This document shows positions 1 to 11,104 of a stretch of DNA of 64,000 nucleotides, in pieces. The notes beneath the pieces were generated by a model. That model was not told the origin of the DNA, made no database searches, and was given only the letters and a program-made list of their open reading frames with translations. Each line of letters starts with the position of its first letter. Positions within the stretch are counted from its first letter, which is position 1. The translations under genes and the position numbers were made by a program. This stretch comes from Flaccisagitta enflata. Its lineage: Eukaryota > Chaetognatha > Sagittoidea > Aphragmophora. Location of the stretch: assembly GCA_965153355.1 (NCBI GenBank), contig OZ231127.1, forward strand, positions 32,426,001-32,490,000, in the 5' to 3' direction.

Positions 1-273
1 CTTCGCACACACGTGCGCCCAAGAGCCGCTTGCGCCGAAGCCACGCCCTCAACCGACGAGGCGACGACAAATAATGCAGACTCACCTACCCAAAAAGCCC
101 CACTAACTCTTACTACCCACATCAAAACTGTGTGGTTAGAAACACGTACCCGACACGGCGACACCCAAACACCCCACGCTCCACCTACTGGGTTACCTTT
201 ACCCAACACTCAATTAAACCGCACTTACCTCGAACACCACAACTTTCAACAATTGAGATATGATATGATATGA
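1..273 (+). CDS. Possible C-terminal coding exon of a gene entering from the left
   Basis: The frame is open from the window edge to a TGA at 271-273. It encodes about 90 residues rich in Thr, Pro, Ala and His, with no low-complexity microsatellite. Codon use is mixed, with many C-ending codons, unlike the AT-rich DNA that follows at once. The end of the frame (residues TYLEHHNFQQLRYDMI) looks like a cytoplasmic or disordered tail. The first in-frame Met at 13 is probably internal, because the frame continues to the edge. I recognise no domain and the upstream exons are outside the window. It could also be chance open sequence. Confidence 0.35.
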   Translation, partial: LRTHVRPRAACAEATPSTDEATTNNADSPTQKAPLTLTTHIKTVWLETRTRHGDTQTPHAPPTGLPLPNTQLNRTYLEHHNFQQLRYDMI

Positions 274-589
274 ATGTCGGACAACATTTCTAATAAACCA
301 AAAACATGTGCCTTGATGAACAAGCAATTAACAATTAATCCGCATCAATCATTTGTTGTGAATTGATTGATTGGTTGATTGATTGATTGTTTGAATGGCA
401 CTATGTGAGCCATAAGCTGAATTTATCAAATTGATTTTATGTTGACTTCAAAAAAACAAATGGCGTTCGCTATAATTTGTTCCACGACAAATTGATTGAG
501 CACCAATTAATAATGAAATAATCAAAAAAAAAACATCCAATATCAATGTTTCAACAAATCTGGGCTATAAATATTGGTCGACTATGGGC

Positions 590-1012
590 GACCTTACAGC
601 CTGTCCTCATAATCGCGGGGCTCAAAACCGTGGGGCTTATAACCATGGGGCTCATAACCACAGGGCTTATAACCACAGGGCTCATAAGCGCAGGGCTCAT
701 AACCCAATTGGAGAAAACCGGATGGTGTGACATACATCAGAGAATTCTGGGCTGTGTGACATACTTTGGAGAAAACTGGGTAGTGTGACATACATCAGAA
801 AATTCTGGGCTGTGTGACATACAACGGAGAAAACTAGGTGATGTGACATACGTTTGAGAAACTTGGGTTGTGTGACATGCATTGAAGAATTCTGAGCTCT
901 GTGACATAAATTGGAGTAAAATGGTGTGGCATATATTTGAGAATTCTTGGCTGTGTGAAATACATTGGAGATAACTGGGCTGTGTGACATATTTCAGTGT
1001 GACATATTTCAG
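590..1012. repeat. Two adjoining minisatellites (15-bp and about 29-bp units)
   Basis: From about 600 to 705 a 15-bp unit of the type GGGCTTATAACCACA repeats about seven times. From about 713 to 1010 a unit near 29 bp, each beginning TGTGACATAC and carrying TTGGAGAAAACTGGG, repeats about ten times with drift. The same 29-bp unit reappears at 1578-1690, 2860-2950 and, weakly, 10,950-11,000. Open frames here are repeat shadows. Confidence 0.85.
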
Positions 1013-1062
1013 TTTGGGTATAGTGAGGGATATTGTTCCACTTTTCATACATCAGAAAACAA

Positions 1063-1200
1063 GTCGGGATACACGGCAATCCAGTCGCAGACAGTTGGGC
1101 AGGAGCAGTAATGTGAAAACTGCTCGCAATTCAAAAATGTGATGGACCGACGGACCAACGAACCGACCAACAGACCCACCAACTGACACGGCAAGGTGTA
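1063..1200 (-). mobile_element. Hairpin-headed GGCCTTGTT-type element, degenerate
   Basis: Reverse-strand copy of the abundant short element family described at 25,916. The distal end (GGGATACACGGCAATCC, then GGGCAGGAGCAG) is at the left and a GGACC/GACCA-type core at 1143-1185 is at the right. The hairpin head is eroded. Confidence 0.6.
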
Positions 1201-1203
1201 GAG

Positions 1204-1541
1204 TAGGGTGGCCTAAAGTGGGCTCATAGTCAAATTTCATGATGCCATCGGAGAAAATGTGATCATTTACCTCATACATTAAGAATCCAAAATTTGGGGG
1301 TGATCAGAAAAAGTTTACTCATGACCGCCACCCAACCCACTTCCCATTATAAAGTATAGGAGGTATTTGAGGAGAAAATCCTTCCTGTACATTTCCTATA
1401 GAAAATAGGGGGGGTGGCGGTCATGAGTAAACTTTATCCGATTACCCCCAAACTTGGGAATTCTGATTTATGATGAAGATGGTCTCATTTTCTCCAATAG
1501 CAACATGCACTTTGAAAATGACCCCACTATAAGCCACCCTA
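1204..1541. mobile_element. TA-flanked palindromic MITE
   Basis: A 330-bp element bounded by TA, with ends TAGGGTGGC and GCCACCCTA. Nearly the whole element is an imperfect inverted repeat. The best inner arms are CTCATGACCGCCACCC (about 1319) and GGGTGGCGGTCATGAG (about 1410). It has no coding capacity. The TA flanks suggest mobilisation by a Tc1/mariner-like transposase, which is inference. Confidence 0.7.
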
Positions 1542-1689
1542 GTGCAGAGTTAAGTGTCCGCGACTAAAAATGTTGGTTTGTGTGACACATATTGGAGAAA
1601 ACTGGGTTGTGTGAAATATGAATAATGTTGTCCAACTTTCATATATAAAGATAACTGGGTTTTGTGACATACATTGGAGAACACTGGGC

Positions 1690-1812
1690 TGAGTAAGTTT
1701 TGCAAAATGGAAAACTAGGAGTGATGCGCGTAGTAACTAGTCAGTGAGGGCTCACAAGGCTCTCTTCCATATTTTCCAGTTTGGGTAAAGTGAGGGATAT
1801 TGTTCCATCTAT
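1690..1812 (+). repeat. Direct repeat, left copy (about 120 bp)
   Basis: This stretch, containing GGAGTGATGCGCGTAGTAAC, recurs at 2719-2842 with only a few differences. The two copies flank about 0.9 kb of unrelated DNA. They could be a duplicated block, a solo-LTR-like structure, or parts of the surrounding 29-bp satellite region. Confidence 0.75.
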
Positions 1813-2718
1813 CAAAATATTTGAGTATTTATCTTTATCCAGCGAAGGCACCTTTTGGTGGGTCCGCCTGCACCTGAGTATTGGAGTTAAAGGACCGAAA
1901 CTCACTCTAGGGTGCAGGTCTCCAACTGATGACCAGAAACTGGATATAGTAAAATATTCTAATTCTTGGATTTTTTCTAAATATGGGAAAGTAAATTTTA
2001 CCCTTCATGGTGACCTATCATCCCATGATATATCTTCTTTGAAGATGAATTCCCATTCCTCCAATCACTAAGATTTCCCTTTAACAAACATTTAGTATAA
2101 ATTGTCCAAAGTCCCACCCCTTTTGTTTAATTGAGAGGAAGGGTAGCCACTAGGACGTCGGACACCCATAGTTCCTTTTTTTCAATTAGATGTAACTCTT
2201 GCTGAATTGATTATCCCAGTCAATGCCAGAAGTCAGCGCTAACTTTTATCCCCTAACCCAATAGCATACTTGAAAAAATATTTGTTTAATATTAAGACAA
2301 AAGTCTTGTTTTCTGCATAAAAATTACTTATCCAAAGGTTTTGATATTCATTAACCACTAAAATTAGGTCGTACCTAAAATTGGATAGGTGAGTATATGA
2401 GTGGAAGCATATACTATACAGGAATAAGTAACTTTTGAATGTTTTGTTTATTTTTAGATTCTCAGTTGATTTTGAAAAACATTTTTCTTCAAAGTTTTTT
2501 GTAAGATACTTTTTGTTGCACATTTCATACTACTCAGTACCTTGGATTAGAATGTCCGGCGTTCGCATTAAGCTTGACTTCGATTCTATCCTTCAAGGGT
2601 ATGGTTTCTTAACAATGCTGCCCTTGGGTGATGTATTGAATTTTGGTAACACAGGTAACAATCATTTGCCCTTAGCTATTTCGGTAAGCATTTGTGTTTT
2701 GGGTTAGACTTAGAATCG
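1813..2718. other. No gene recognised between the direct repeats
   Basis: AT-rich unique-looking DNA. A 96-codon frame at 1781-2071 (+) begins inside the repeat and has no recognisable domain. A 94-codon frame at 2239-2523 (-) is Phe/Tyr/Lys/Asn-rich and looks like chance. I would not annotate either as a gene. Confidence 0.5.
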
Positions 2719-2955
2719 ATGTTTGCTGAGTTAGTTTTGCAAAATGGAAAACTAGGAGTGATGCGCGTAGTAACTAGTCAGTGAGGGCTCACAAGGCTCT
2801 CTTCCATATTTTCAAGTTTGGGTATAGTGAGGGATATTGTTCCACCTATCATACATCAGAGAATACTGGGATGTGAGACATACATTGGAGATAACTGGGA
2901 TGTGTGACATACATTGGAGAATACTGGGCTGTCTGACATACATTAGAGATACAGT
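2719..2955 (+). repeat. Direct repeat, right copy, running into 29-bp satellite
   Basis: 2719-2842 is the second copy of the 120-bp block. It continues into about four units of the TGTGACATACATTGGAGA satellite. Confidence 0.75.
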
Positions 2956-3357
2956 GGGAACCAGATTTAACAACCCTGAAGGGACTGAGGTTTATTGGTC
3001 GTTAAATCCAAATGTTGTCAAATCAAATTTCAAATTTTCTTCAGTTGATCTGAAAAGCTTCATAAAAATTTAACGAAGGTCAGCATCAGCTTCCAATCAA
3101 TTATTATAGTCATTATTCACAAATTTGTGAAAATGGGCAACTAACATAGAGACAGACAGTGCTACAGACAAACAGAAAGAAAAACAGACAGACAGAAAGA
3201 CAAATAAATGTCTTTTGTGTTCAAAGTCTTATTACATTTCAAATCATTATCATTAATTTTAAAACATATGAAAATTCAAATTAAAAAAAATCACATAATT
3301 GAGTCAAAATGTCAATGTCACTTATCGGTCAGGAGTCCCGCTTGCAAAAAGCTCAAG

Positions 3358-4898
3358 TAAAAAAAAATGGACCCATCCCAGATTTTTGCACAGGGGACCT
3401 AAAAAGGCTGTAGAACAAGATTCTGATATCCATTTTGTCCTAACTTGAGCCAAAAAAATTAGAAACGTTTTTTTGTGCAAAAAACAGTTATTTTTCATAA
3501 AAGAATAGTATAAAATGAAACATTTTGGACTTTTTTTTTATGGAAACATAAAGTACCAATAGCAATTAATACTTCAGTAAACCTAGAACAATTTTGAATA
3601 GGTCTAAGAGGTTCAAAAATAGTGTTAAAACTGCCAAAAATGAAAAAATGACTTAAAAATAAAAAAATTCAAAAACTGATATTTTGGAACAGTTTCTTAA
3701 GGTAAGATATGCTGTCAGTATAAATTTCATTTGTATACTTAAAGAAACTTGCATGTTATATTAAAAAAACATGAAACCGCAATATGCAAATGAGATCAAA
3801 GTGCAAATTTTCAAAATTAGCCAAAATCGTATAAATACACCAAAAATTGAATCAGCACAGTACAAATGATCAAAATACATCAATTTCAGTCCAAATTAAC
3901 AAAAAATGTTGAAAAAATAGTGTTTTCATAGCAAAAAACTCAATTTTTTACACAAAAAACGTTTATAATTTTTTTGGCTCAACACGGCGTCCAGGAACAA
4001 ACCATAGGTCTAAAAAAATGCTCAAGACCACTGACCTGGGAAAAAGTCTTTTTTGATGCATAAGCTATCAATTTATGGCAAAAATTAAAAAATTGGCTTA
4101 GAAATATAGAATTCAAAACTTCAAGATAGCAAAAATGAAGCATTTTTATATATTTTTTATATCAGAAATTACAATTGTAGCTTCAAGCTGTTTAGAAAAT
4201 ATCTGAAAAGTGTGGCAATAGTTGCTGTAATAATGCTTTTACCTATTTGGTAAGTTCAGAGGATTATTTTATAGATAAAAACTAAAAAAGCTATTTCAAA
4301 CTATAAAATTGATTCTTTTTCAATCAATTTTAATAATTACTTATTTAAAATTCTTGTAGACTATGAAAAATGTAGAAACATTATTGAGATATACATGCTG
4401 GAATATAATCCAGCTAGATTTAAGAAATATTTGATAGTTTAGAGCTTAGAAATAACAAAATATAACAAAAAATAGTCATTTTACAACAGTTTTTAGCATT
4501 TTTTTATTTTGATTATTAGAAAATCACTCCGAACAAACTGAAGTAGGTAAAAGCATTAATGCAACCACTGTACCCAAACTAATTATACATTTTTACATAC
4601 TTTTAGAAGCCATGAATACAATTTTTAATCAAAAATATGCTTAAAAATGCCTTATTTGGCTATTATTTGACCATCAATTCTATATTTCCAAGCCGATTTT
4701 TTAATTTTTGCCATAAATTGATAGCTAATGCATCAAAAAAAACTTTTTCCCAGGTCAGGATTCTTGAGCATTTTTTTAGACCTATGGTTTGTTCCTGGAC
4801 GCCGTGTCAAGTTAGGTCAAAATGAATATCAGAATCGGATTCTACAGCCTTTTTAGGTTCCCTATGCAAAAATCTGTGATAGGTCCTTTTTTTTTTTT
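3358..4898. mobile_element. Foldback element with long nested inverted repeats
   Basis: Outer arms of about 88 bp (3361-3447 and 4807-4898) are inverted copies. The left arm has CCTAAAAAGGCTGTAGAACA and the right arm TCTACAGCCTTTTTAGG. A second inverted pair lies inside: 3980-4100 (GGCGTCCAGGAACAAACC) with 4680-4806 (GGTTTGTTCCTGGACGCC). A third relation links 3430-3500 with 3920-3985. The interior is AT-rich with no coding frame, as expected for a non-autonomous foldback transposon. Confidence 0.8.
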
Positions 4899-5521
4899 TT
4901 AAACCCTTAAAATTGAGATTTTCTCCAACCGGAATCCTGACCGTTATTAACGGAAAAAAATTCCAAGGGATCTGGACCTGGACTTTAAATCAGGTTTTGC
5001 TGTTATATCAGGTGTCATTAAATCAAATAAGATTAACATCGCAAAAGCCTGCAAAAATTTGGGACCAAAAAAACCTGGATGTTAAATCTAAAATGTTGTT
5101 AAGGTCACCCGGGACCTCTAAGGGCTATTCCGGCCCTGCCCCTGCCCAGACTTAAGGAAATCTGTCATCAAATCCAAACCTTTCTACCTTTTCAGGAAAA
5201 GGGAGTAAAAAATTCAATCCTAGACTTCCAGGAGGAACAAGGTCAAGCTGATTTATGATATGAAATACTCTCACCCATATGATTAAGATAAAAATTTTTA
5301 CCCACCTTGTTCACTATCAGAGATTAGGTATCGAGATCCGGCAATCCGTGTAACGGCCCGGTCAAACAGGATATCGGTAAATCCGAAATTCACCATGAAA
5401 ACCCGATCGTTCCTCTTCCTCTTCTTCCTCCTCTTCCTCCTACTTTTTCTTCCTCTTCCATTCTTCTATCCTTTCAACAGCCTTTGTTTCTTTTAGTCGA
5501 TCCTATACCGCTTTTGGTGTG

Positions 5522-5569
<48 letters not shown>

Positions 5570-6550
5570 AACAGTGTTTAGGCGAATGAATATCATGAGT
5601 AATTAAGGATCATCATGAATCAAATGCAATGAATATCAGTTTAGAAATATCTGTTCCTTCTTCCTCTATATAGATAACGTGTAACCTTACTTTGAATAAC
5701 GTCAGGTTATTTAGGGATAACGACCTTACCATAAAATGGCAGATTTTTACCATATAACGACCTCATAACGGCCGGCTACTGACAAACAGTAACGCAAATC
5801 TCTGTTCACTATAGACTTTTTGGGGAAAATGACTTTTGTTGACAGTCATGAGAGGAACCTGTTAGAGCCATTTACGATATCTACGGGAAACTTTCCTTCA
5901 CCTTGATTGAAGAGCGTGCACAGTTATAGTCATACATCGCTAATGACGCAGTTGTTCATGGCCACAACAAGAACGTTATTACTTCACATGAAAAAAAATC
6001 TTTCATAGGAACTATTTATCATTCTTCCTCTCGAACTTTTTGTTTTGCGTTTTTCTTTTTTTCTTTCAACTTTTTATTGAAAGGCGTAAATTTGTTTGAA
6101 TGCGACGAAATCTTATGACTTTATTTCCACAAGTACACAGAGGATGTCAAATTGTCAAGTAAGCCACCGATTCATGTGACAACAAAGGAACAAACGAACA
6201 AGCTATCAAGCGAATGAACAAACAAACGAACAAATGAAAAAATGAACAAATGAGCGCTTGAATGAAGACACTAGCAAATGAACGGAAAGACTATCGAATT
6301 CAATTTCAAGGGCCGTCAAAAGAGCTAAGGGGTAAACTGACAACTCACAAGAAAGTATTTGTCAAATTAATTTTAGATTGAGAAAATGAAAATCAAGACC
6401 GAGAGTCTATGATCGCGTAACTATTTCGCGTGACGTCCATTCCACATTGAAGCTTCATTGGATGTTTCCAGGTATGTGTAGTTGAGCTACTTGCATGAAC
6501 GTTCACAGCCCCCCCCCACACTCTTGGTGGGATAAAGCGAGTATTTCAAA
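4899..6550. other. Unique AT-rich DNA with a (TC)n tract; no gene seen
   Basis: It holds a (TC)n microsatellite at 5526-5569, a CTTCCTCTT-rich pyrimidine stretch at 5410-5470, and AACAAATGAA-type direct repeats at 6185-6290. No exon with conserved coding content was found. Confidence 0.5.
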
Positions 6551-6559
6551 TACATACAA

Positions 6560-6653
<94 letters not shown>

Positions 6654-6712
6654 GCACACACGCACACACACATATACACACAAACACACAAGCACACACA
6701 CAAGCGTGTTCA
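6560..6712. repeat. (CA)n microsatellite
   Basis: Pure (AC)n from about 6561 to 6650, then interrupted by GACGCACACACGC to 6710. The open frames across it in both strands encode only His-Thr or Cys-Val repeats. Confidence 0.95.
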
Positions 6713-6989
6713 AATGCAAATGAAACATCCTTGACCAGTTAGTCAATGTGTTTTTAGTTGCGGACATGCATCTCTATCACTACGATTTGAGGAAACAGAG
6801 TGTCCGGCACTTCGTAGTTTTTGTAGAAAAAAATTATGAAAACCACCAATAACTTTGTTAGGCATACCCGATTTACCGTGGGTAATTATATGTCACCAGG
6901 CCTTAAAGTGTTTAGGCAAAAAAATTAAGTTCAGATTTTCGATTTTTTCTTCCCCGTGTTTTACCCAACATGCGCTTCACGACACCTCA

Positions 6990-7805
6990 TAGTGGAATAT
7001 CCCGTGCTCCTTCTCCTTCCAAGGTTCAAACCCCAGCCTTGAGGCTCAAATACCAGCCTCGAGGCTCAAATACCAGCCTTGAGGCTCAACTTCTGCCCTC
7101 GAGTCTCAAATTCCAGCCTCGAGGCTCAAATTCCAGCCTCGAGGCTCAAATTCCTGCCTCGAGGCTCAAATACCAACCTCGAGGCTCAAATTCCAGCTTT
7201 GAGGCTCAAATTACAGCCTTAAGGCTCATACTCCAACCTCAAGGCTCAAATCCCAGCCTTGAGGCTCTAATCCCAGCCTTGAGGCTCAAATCCCAGCCTT
7301 GGGACTCAAATTCCAGTCTTGAGACTCAAATCCCAGCCTTGAGGCTCAAATCCCAGCCTCAAAGCTCAAATCCCAACCTTGAGGCTCAAATCCCAACTTT
7401 GAGGCGCAAATCCTAGCTTTTGAGGCTCGAATCCCAGATTCAAGGCTCAAATCCTTGCAGCATGGCTCAAATTCCAGCCTCAAGCTTCCAAACTTAGGGG
7501 GCGTTTCTAGTGAAAGACAATCGTGTTTTGAAAGGGCCACTCGGTCGCTCGCTACATTCGATCGCTCGCGCCGCTCACTCGCTCCGCTCACTCGCTCCGC
7601 AGCGCTTCACTTGATTCGCTCGCTCGCTCCATTCACGGGCTCGATCACTCACTTGGCTCACTCTCTCGTGGGACAGTTGAAAATCTTGAATATGTGTTCA
7701 CGCTGTTGTTGCGTTTCACGGGTACAAACGCGTTTTTGGCGCTCACTAGAAACACACCCTTACTAAGCATAGGTCATCGGCCCCTTCCGGGCCGCTACCC
7801 CTCTC
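6990..7805. mobile_element. Minisatellite-bearing element: 20-bp GAGGCTCAAATCCCAGCCTT array
   Basis: From about 7030 to 7480 a 20-bp unit repeats about 22 times with small changes. Many units carry CTCGAG or its decay product CTTGAG. The 148-codon frame here reads the array with a 60-bp (20-residue) period because 20 is not a multiple of 3; it is not a gene. From 7535 to 7670 follows a CGCTCACT/CGCTCGCT-rich stretch. At 7765-7800 is the same GGTCATCGGCCCCTTCC end seen at the right end of the 21.7-kb element. Confidence 0.75.
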
Positions 7806-8124
7806 ACCATCATACTCACGCACACAAACACGGGGGCAACGGGTACCGCTGACCATCTAACGCTTTTGCGACTATTTCTTATGAGCCGTCGTTTGCTTTT
7901 GAGTCACGTCAAGAATTTGAAGATACCAAAAATGTACACCATGCACACCACAGCCTGCGCCGGCCCCTCCTAAACCATTGTTTGATGTTTACTTCTTAAC
8001 ATCCACTCCATAATTATCGAACACTTTTTTACGGCTATAGGAGGCTTTGTCTGCGTCCGTCCGTCCGTCTTCCTGTTAGTCCGCAGAGGTGATTGAGTGA
8101 TTGATTCCAAACTTGTTGACAGAG

Positions 8125-8205
8125 ATGCATATCCAAAGATAGCCAAGGAGTAAGATCGCATCGCATCATCAAGAGGGATGGAAAAATGAAGCTAATTTTA
8201 GGTAA
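8125..8205 (+). repeat. Dispersed repeat, also at 9245-9330
   Basis: The block with GCATCATCAAGAGGGATGGA and GCTAATTTTAGGTAAA recurs at 9245-9330, about 1.1 kb away in the same orientation. Both copies are followed by hairpin-family sequences, so this may be part of a composite element. Confidence 0.65.
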
Positions 8206-8206
8206 A

Positions 8207-8366
8207 CAAGGCCAAGTAGGACAATAGGTGCTAAGTGTGGATCATCGAACAAATGCGTTACCGACCGACCAACTGACCAACTAACCAACCAACCAACCAA
8301 CCGACCGACCGACTGACCAACCAAGGGACACAGCCAGTTATGGAGGTGCTTTGTCGCATCTAATAA
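8207..8366 (-). mobile_element. Hairpin-headed element, GGCCTACTTGGCC subtype
   Basis: Reverse copy of the subtype at 49,186. Read on the minus strand it starts AGATGCGACAAAGCACCT, has a (GGTT/GGTC)n core and ends TACTTGGCCTTGTT. The distal arm is partly decayed. Confidence 0.75.
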
Positions 8367-8631
8367 GTGTGTTACAGCCATCCTGTACTCTGTCAAAATC
8401 ATAGTTTCATTTAGCATTATATGCTTATCTAACAGGCACGCACGAAAAATCAGCAAAGAATTTTGGGGTGAATTTTCGTCTTCATTTTAGAGGCTGCTTT
8501 ATGGACCCATCGGATACTGAAACGGAGTGATGGGAAATTTTATCTGCATCTGGTTGGTAACCTTTCTCAATCGTGATAACGTAACATCCTTTATGAGTTA
8601 TTATTATAGTAGAGTTACTAGTATATAGGCA

Positions 8632-8638
8632 CACACAC

Positions 8639-8676
<38 letters not shown>

Positions 8677-8735
8677 GCACGCACACACACACACACGCAC
8701 GCACGCACGCACACACACACGCACGCACGCACACA

Positions 8736-8790
<55 letters not shown>

Positions 8791-8812
8791 ACGCACACGC
8801 ACACACACATGC
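8632..8812. repeat. (CA)n/(CACG)n compound microsatellite
   Basis: Alternating ACACAC and ACGCACGC runs. All frames crossing it are Cys-Val, Arg-Val or Arg-Ala repeats and were rejected as genes. Confidence 0.95.
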
Positions 8813-8870
8813 ATGGAGGCTGTTTGTTGAGTACTTTGAGCACACTCGCATATGTATGTATGTGAAGTAG

Positions 8871-9051
8871 CTACAGTTGAACCCCGCTCTAACGGACCCA
8901 CCAACAACGAAATTCTGCCTATAACAGATATAATTTTATTGTTTCTTCAATTTGTTTTCCTTAATTTTCATTGTTGGCAATAACAGAATTCTATCTAAAA
9001 CCGATAAAATTTATTAGTCCCTTGAAATGCGTAAGAGCGGGATTTAACTGT
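8871..9051. mobile_element. Short inverted-repeat element with CAGTTGAACCCCGCTCT ends
   Basis: A 180-bp AT-rich segment with inverted ends: CTACAGTTGAACCCCGCTCT at the left and AGAGCGGGATTTAACTGTA at the right. A related copy is at 49,518-49,690. Ends of this kind are common in Tc1/mariner/pogo-derived MITEs, which is family knowledge; assignment here is inferred. Confidence 0.65.
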
Positions 9052-9334
9052 ACTCTCACATGGAAGGATGAACTGACCAACCAACAAACAGCAGTTTATG
9101 GAATCGTACAAATACGATTGAAAAGATTGAAATATGATAATCAGTCTGTCAATCTGTCATTAGGAGACAGCACTGAGGAGTATATAAATGTTTTTAGCCC
9201 TGTCCAAATGTTATAAGGTAGCCGCGTTTCCGCATTTTGTTGACGGATACGCACATCCATTGATTGCTAAGGAGGAGAGTCGCAATGCGTCATCAAGAGG
9301 GATGGAAAAGGCTAATTTTAGGTAAATGTGTTGC

Positions 9335-9625
9335 GGACATCCAACTCTATAAGAGGCCTTGTCTGTCCATCGGTCCTTTGGTCCATTGGTCTGTCCGTAC
9401 TCCATAGAGGTGATCAAGTCAAAGAAGTGGGAAAACGTCTTAGAAGCTTTCTGTGTATGTGTGTGTGTGGGAAGGTGGGTTAGGAGTGGATGGGAAAGCG
9501 TTTTAGAAGCTTTCTGTGTATGTGTATGTTTGGGAAGGTGGGTTAGGAGTGGATGGGGGTTGGCTGCCCCTACCTACCCGTCCGCAATGAGGCATTGTCC
9601 GTCCGTTCGTCCATCTGTCTGTTGG
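9335..9625 (+). mobile_element. Hairpin-family element with tandemly duplicated middle
   Basis: TTGTCTGTCC core and a tandem 73-bp duplication (9433-9505 and 9494-9560: TTAGAAGCTTTCTGTGTATG). It ends in GCCCCTACCTACCCGTCCGC. The middle (GTGGGAAAACG) matches the family at 43,427. Confidence 0.55.
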
Positions 9626-10169
9626 TCCGTGGTGATCGGCCTACCGACCAAGGGACCAACCAAAATTGCTAGGTGCAGTCGCTTGCAGCCCCTTCCTGTG
9701 TGTACGCGTTACTTGGTATGACAACCTAACTGTTTTTCCTTTCTCAGATTTGGATTGAGCTGCACGGGCCCGCAAGCCGCATGGTGTTTGGCTGCTTGCT
9801 TCGACTTCAATACGACTTGAGGATGACAATGCATTCAAATGACAAGATGCCAAAAAGTTTTGCTGAAATTGGAACCGCACTTCGATATCCTTCATCTTTA
9901 GTCACTGAACTGATTTGAGCTGATTTTTGTAATGGGCTTACGACTAAACATTGAAAGTCGCAAACGAGAATGTTTATTGATAGTTATTCAACTGTCGATG
10001 AAGACAGATATAATAATAAGTGCAAGTCTAAAATGTTGTGGGGATTGATATCTCATTGATTTATGTATATCCAAATGATGAATAAACTTTTGTTTTATGC
10101 GTGTGGACAAATTTACTGCCGCAACCCCCTACTATCTGTCATTTTTCCCTCTCCTTATCTTACGCGGCT

Positions 10170-10306
<137 letters not shown>

Positions 10307-10461
10307 CTGACAGACAGTGACAAAAACCGAAACAGTGACAAATATCAAGACGGAGTGATAGTGACAAACAGACAAACAGACAGACAGCCAAAGGCAAACT
10401 AAAACAGGAACATGAGAAACAAGCGAGAGTGACCAGAACCAACATGAGCTGATTGAAGAAG

Positions 10462-10563
<102 letters not shown>

Positions 10564-11104
10564 CCGGATTCGTGGCCATTGACCAATAAGGGTTCGCTTG
10601 TGGGTGGGCAGGGGCAGTGACGTGGGTGGGCAAGGGTAGTAATGTGGGAGGGTGGCTACGTCGGAGATGTTGTGCGGGTGAGTATGGGCTGCATCGTTCA
10701 GAAATCAATATTTCAACCGATTCTGCGCCATCCAGGATTTTTGTCGCTCTTTAGCCATGAGGGCAAAAACAAAGATTGATTTTTTAAAAATACTTCTCAC
10801 TTTCACATAGGGCAAACAGACACTGTTTTGAACACAGTAACTCATAACCTTATCACTAAATTTTTTTTAGAGAAATTTAAGAAAAAAATGGTCGACCGTC
10901 ATGGTGGTCTTAAATCAGGTAATAAAAAGGCGGTAGTTCACTGTAACTGGGTTATGCGACATATTTGGAGAAAATTTGGTTTTGAGACATACGTGAATGG
11001 ACACGCTGAGAAATTCCCAATATCTAGTGTATACTGTGAAACACACTCAGTCGCCCAAGGGCAATATGTGGTCAGTGATACCCGTTGCCCTGCTTTGCAT
11101 GATT

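Noticed and set aside
6970-7416. 148-codon frame resembling a repetitive structural protein
   Set aside because: It is a 20-bp minisatellite read with 60-bp periodicity, found elsewhere in both orientations without coding context.
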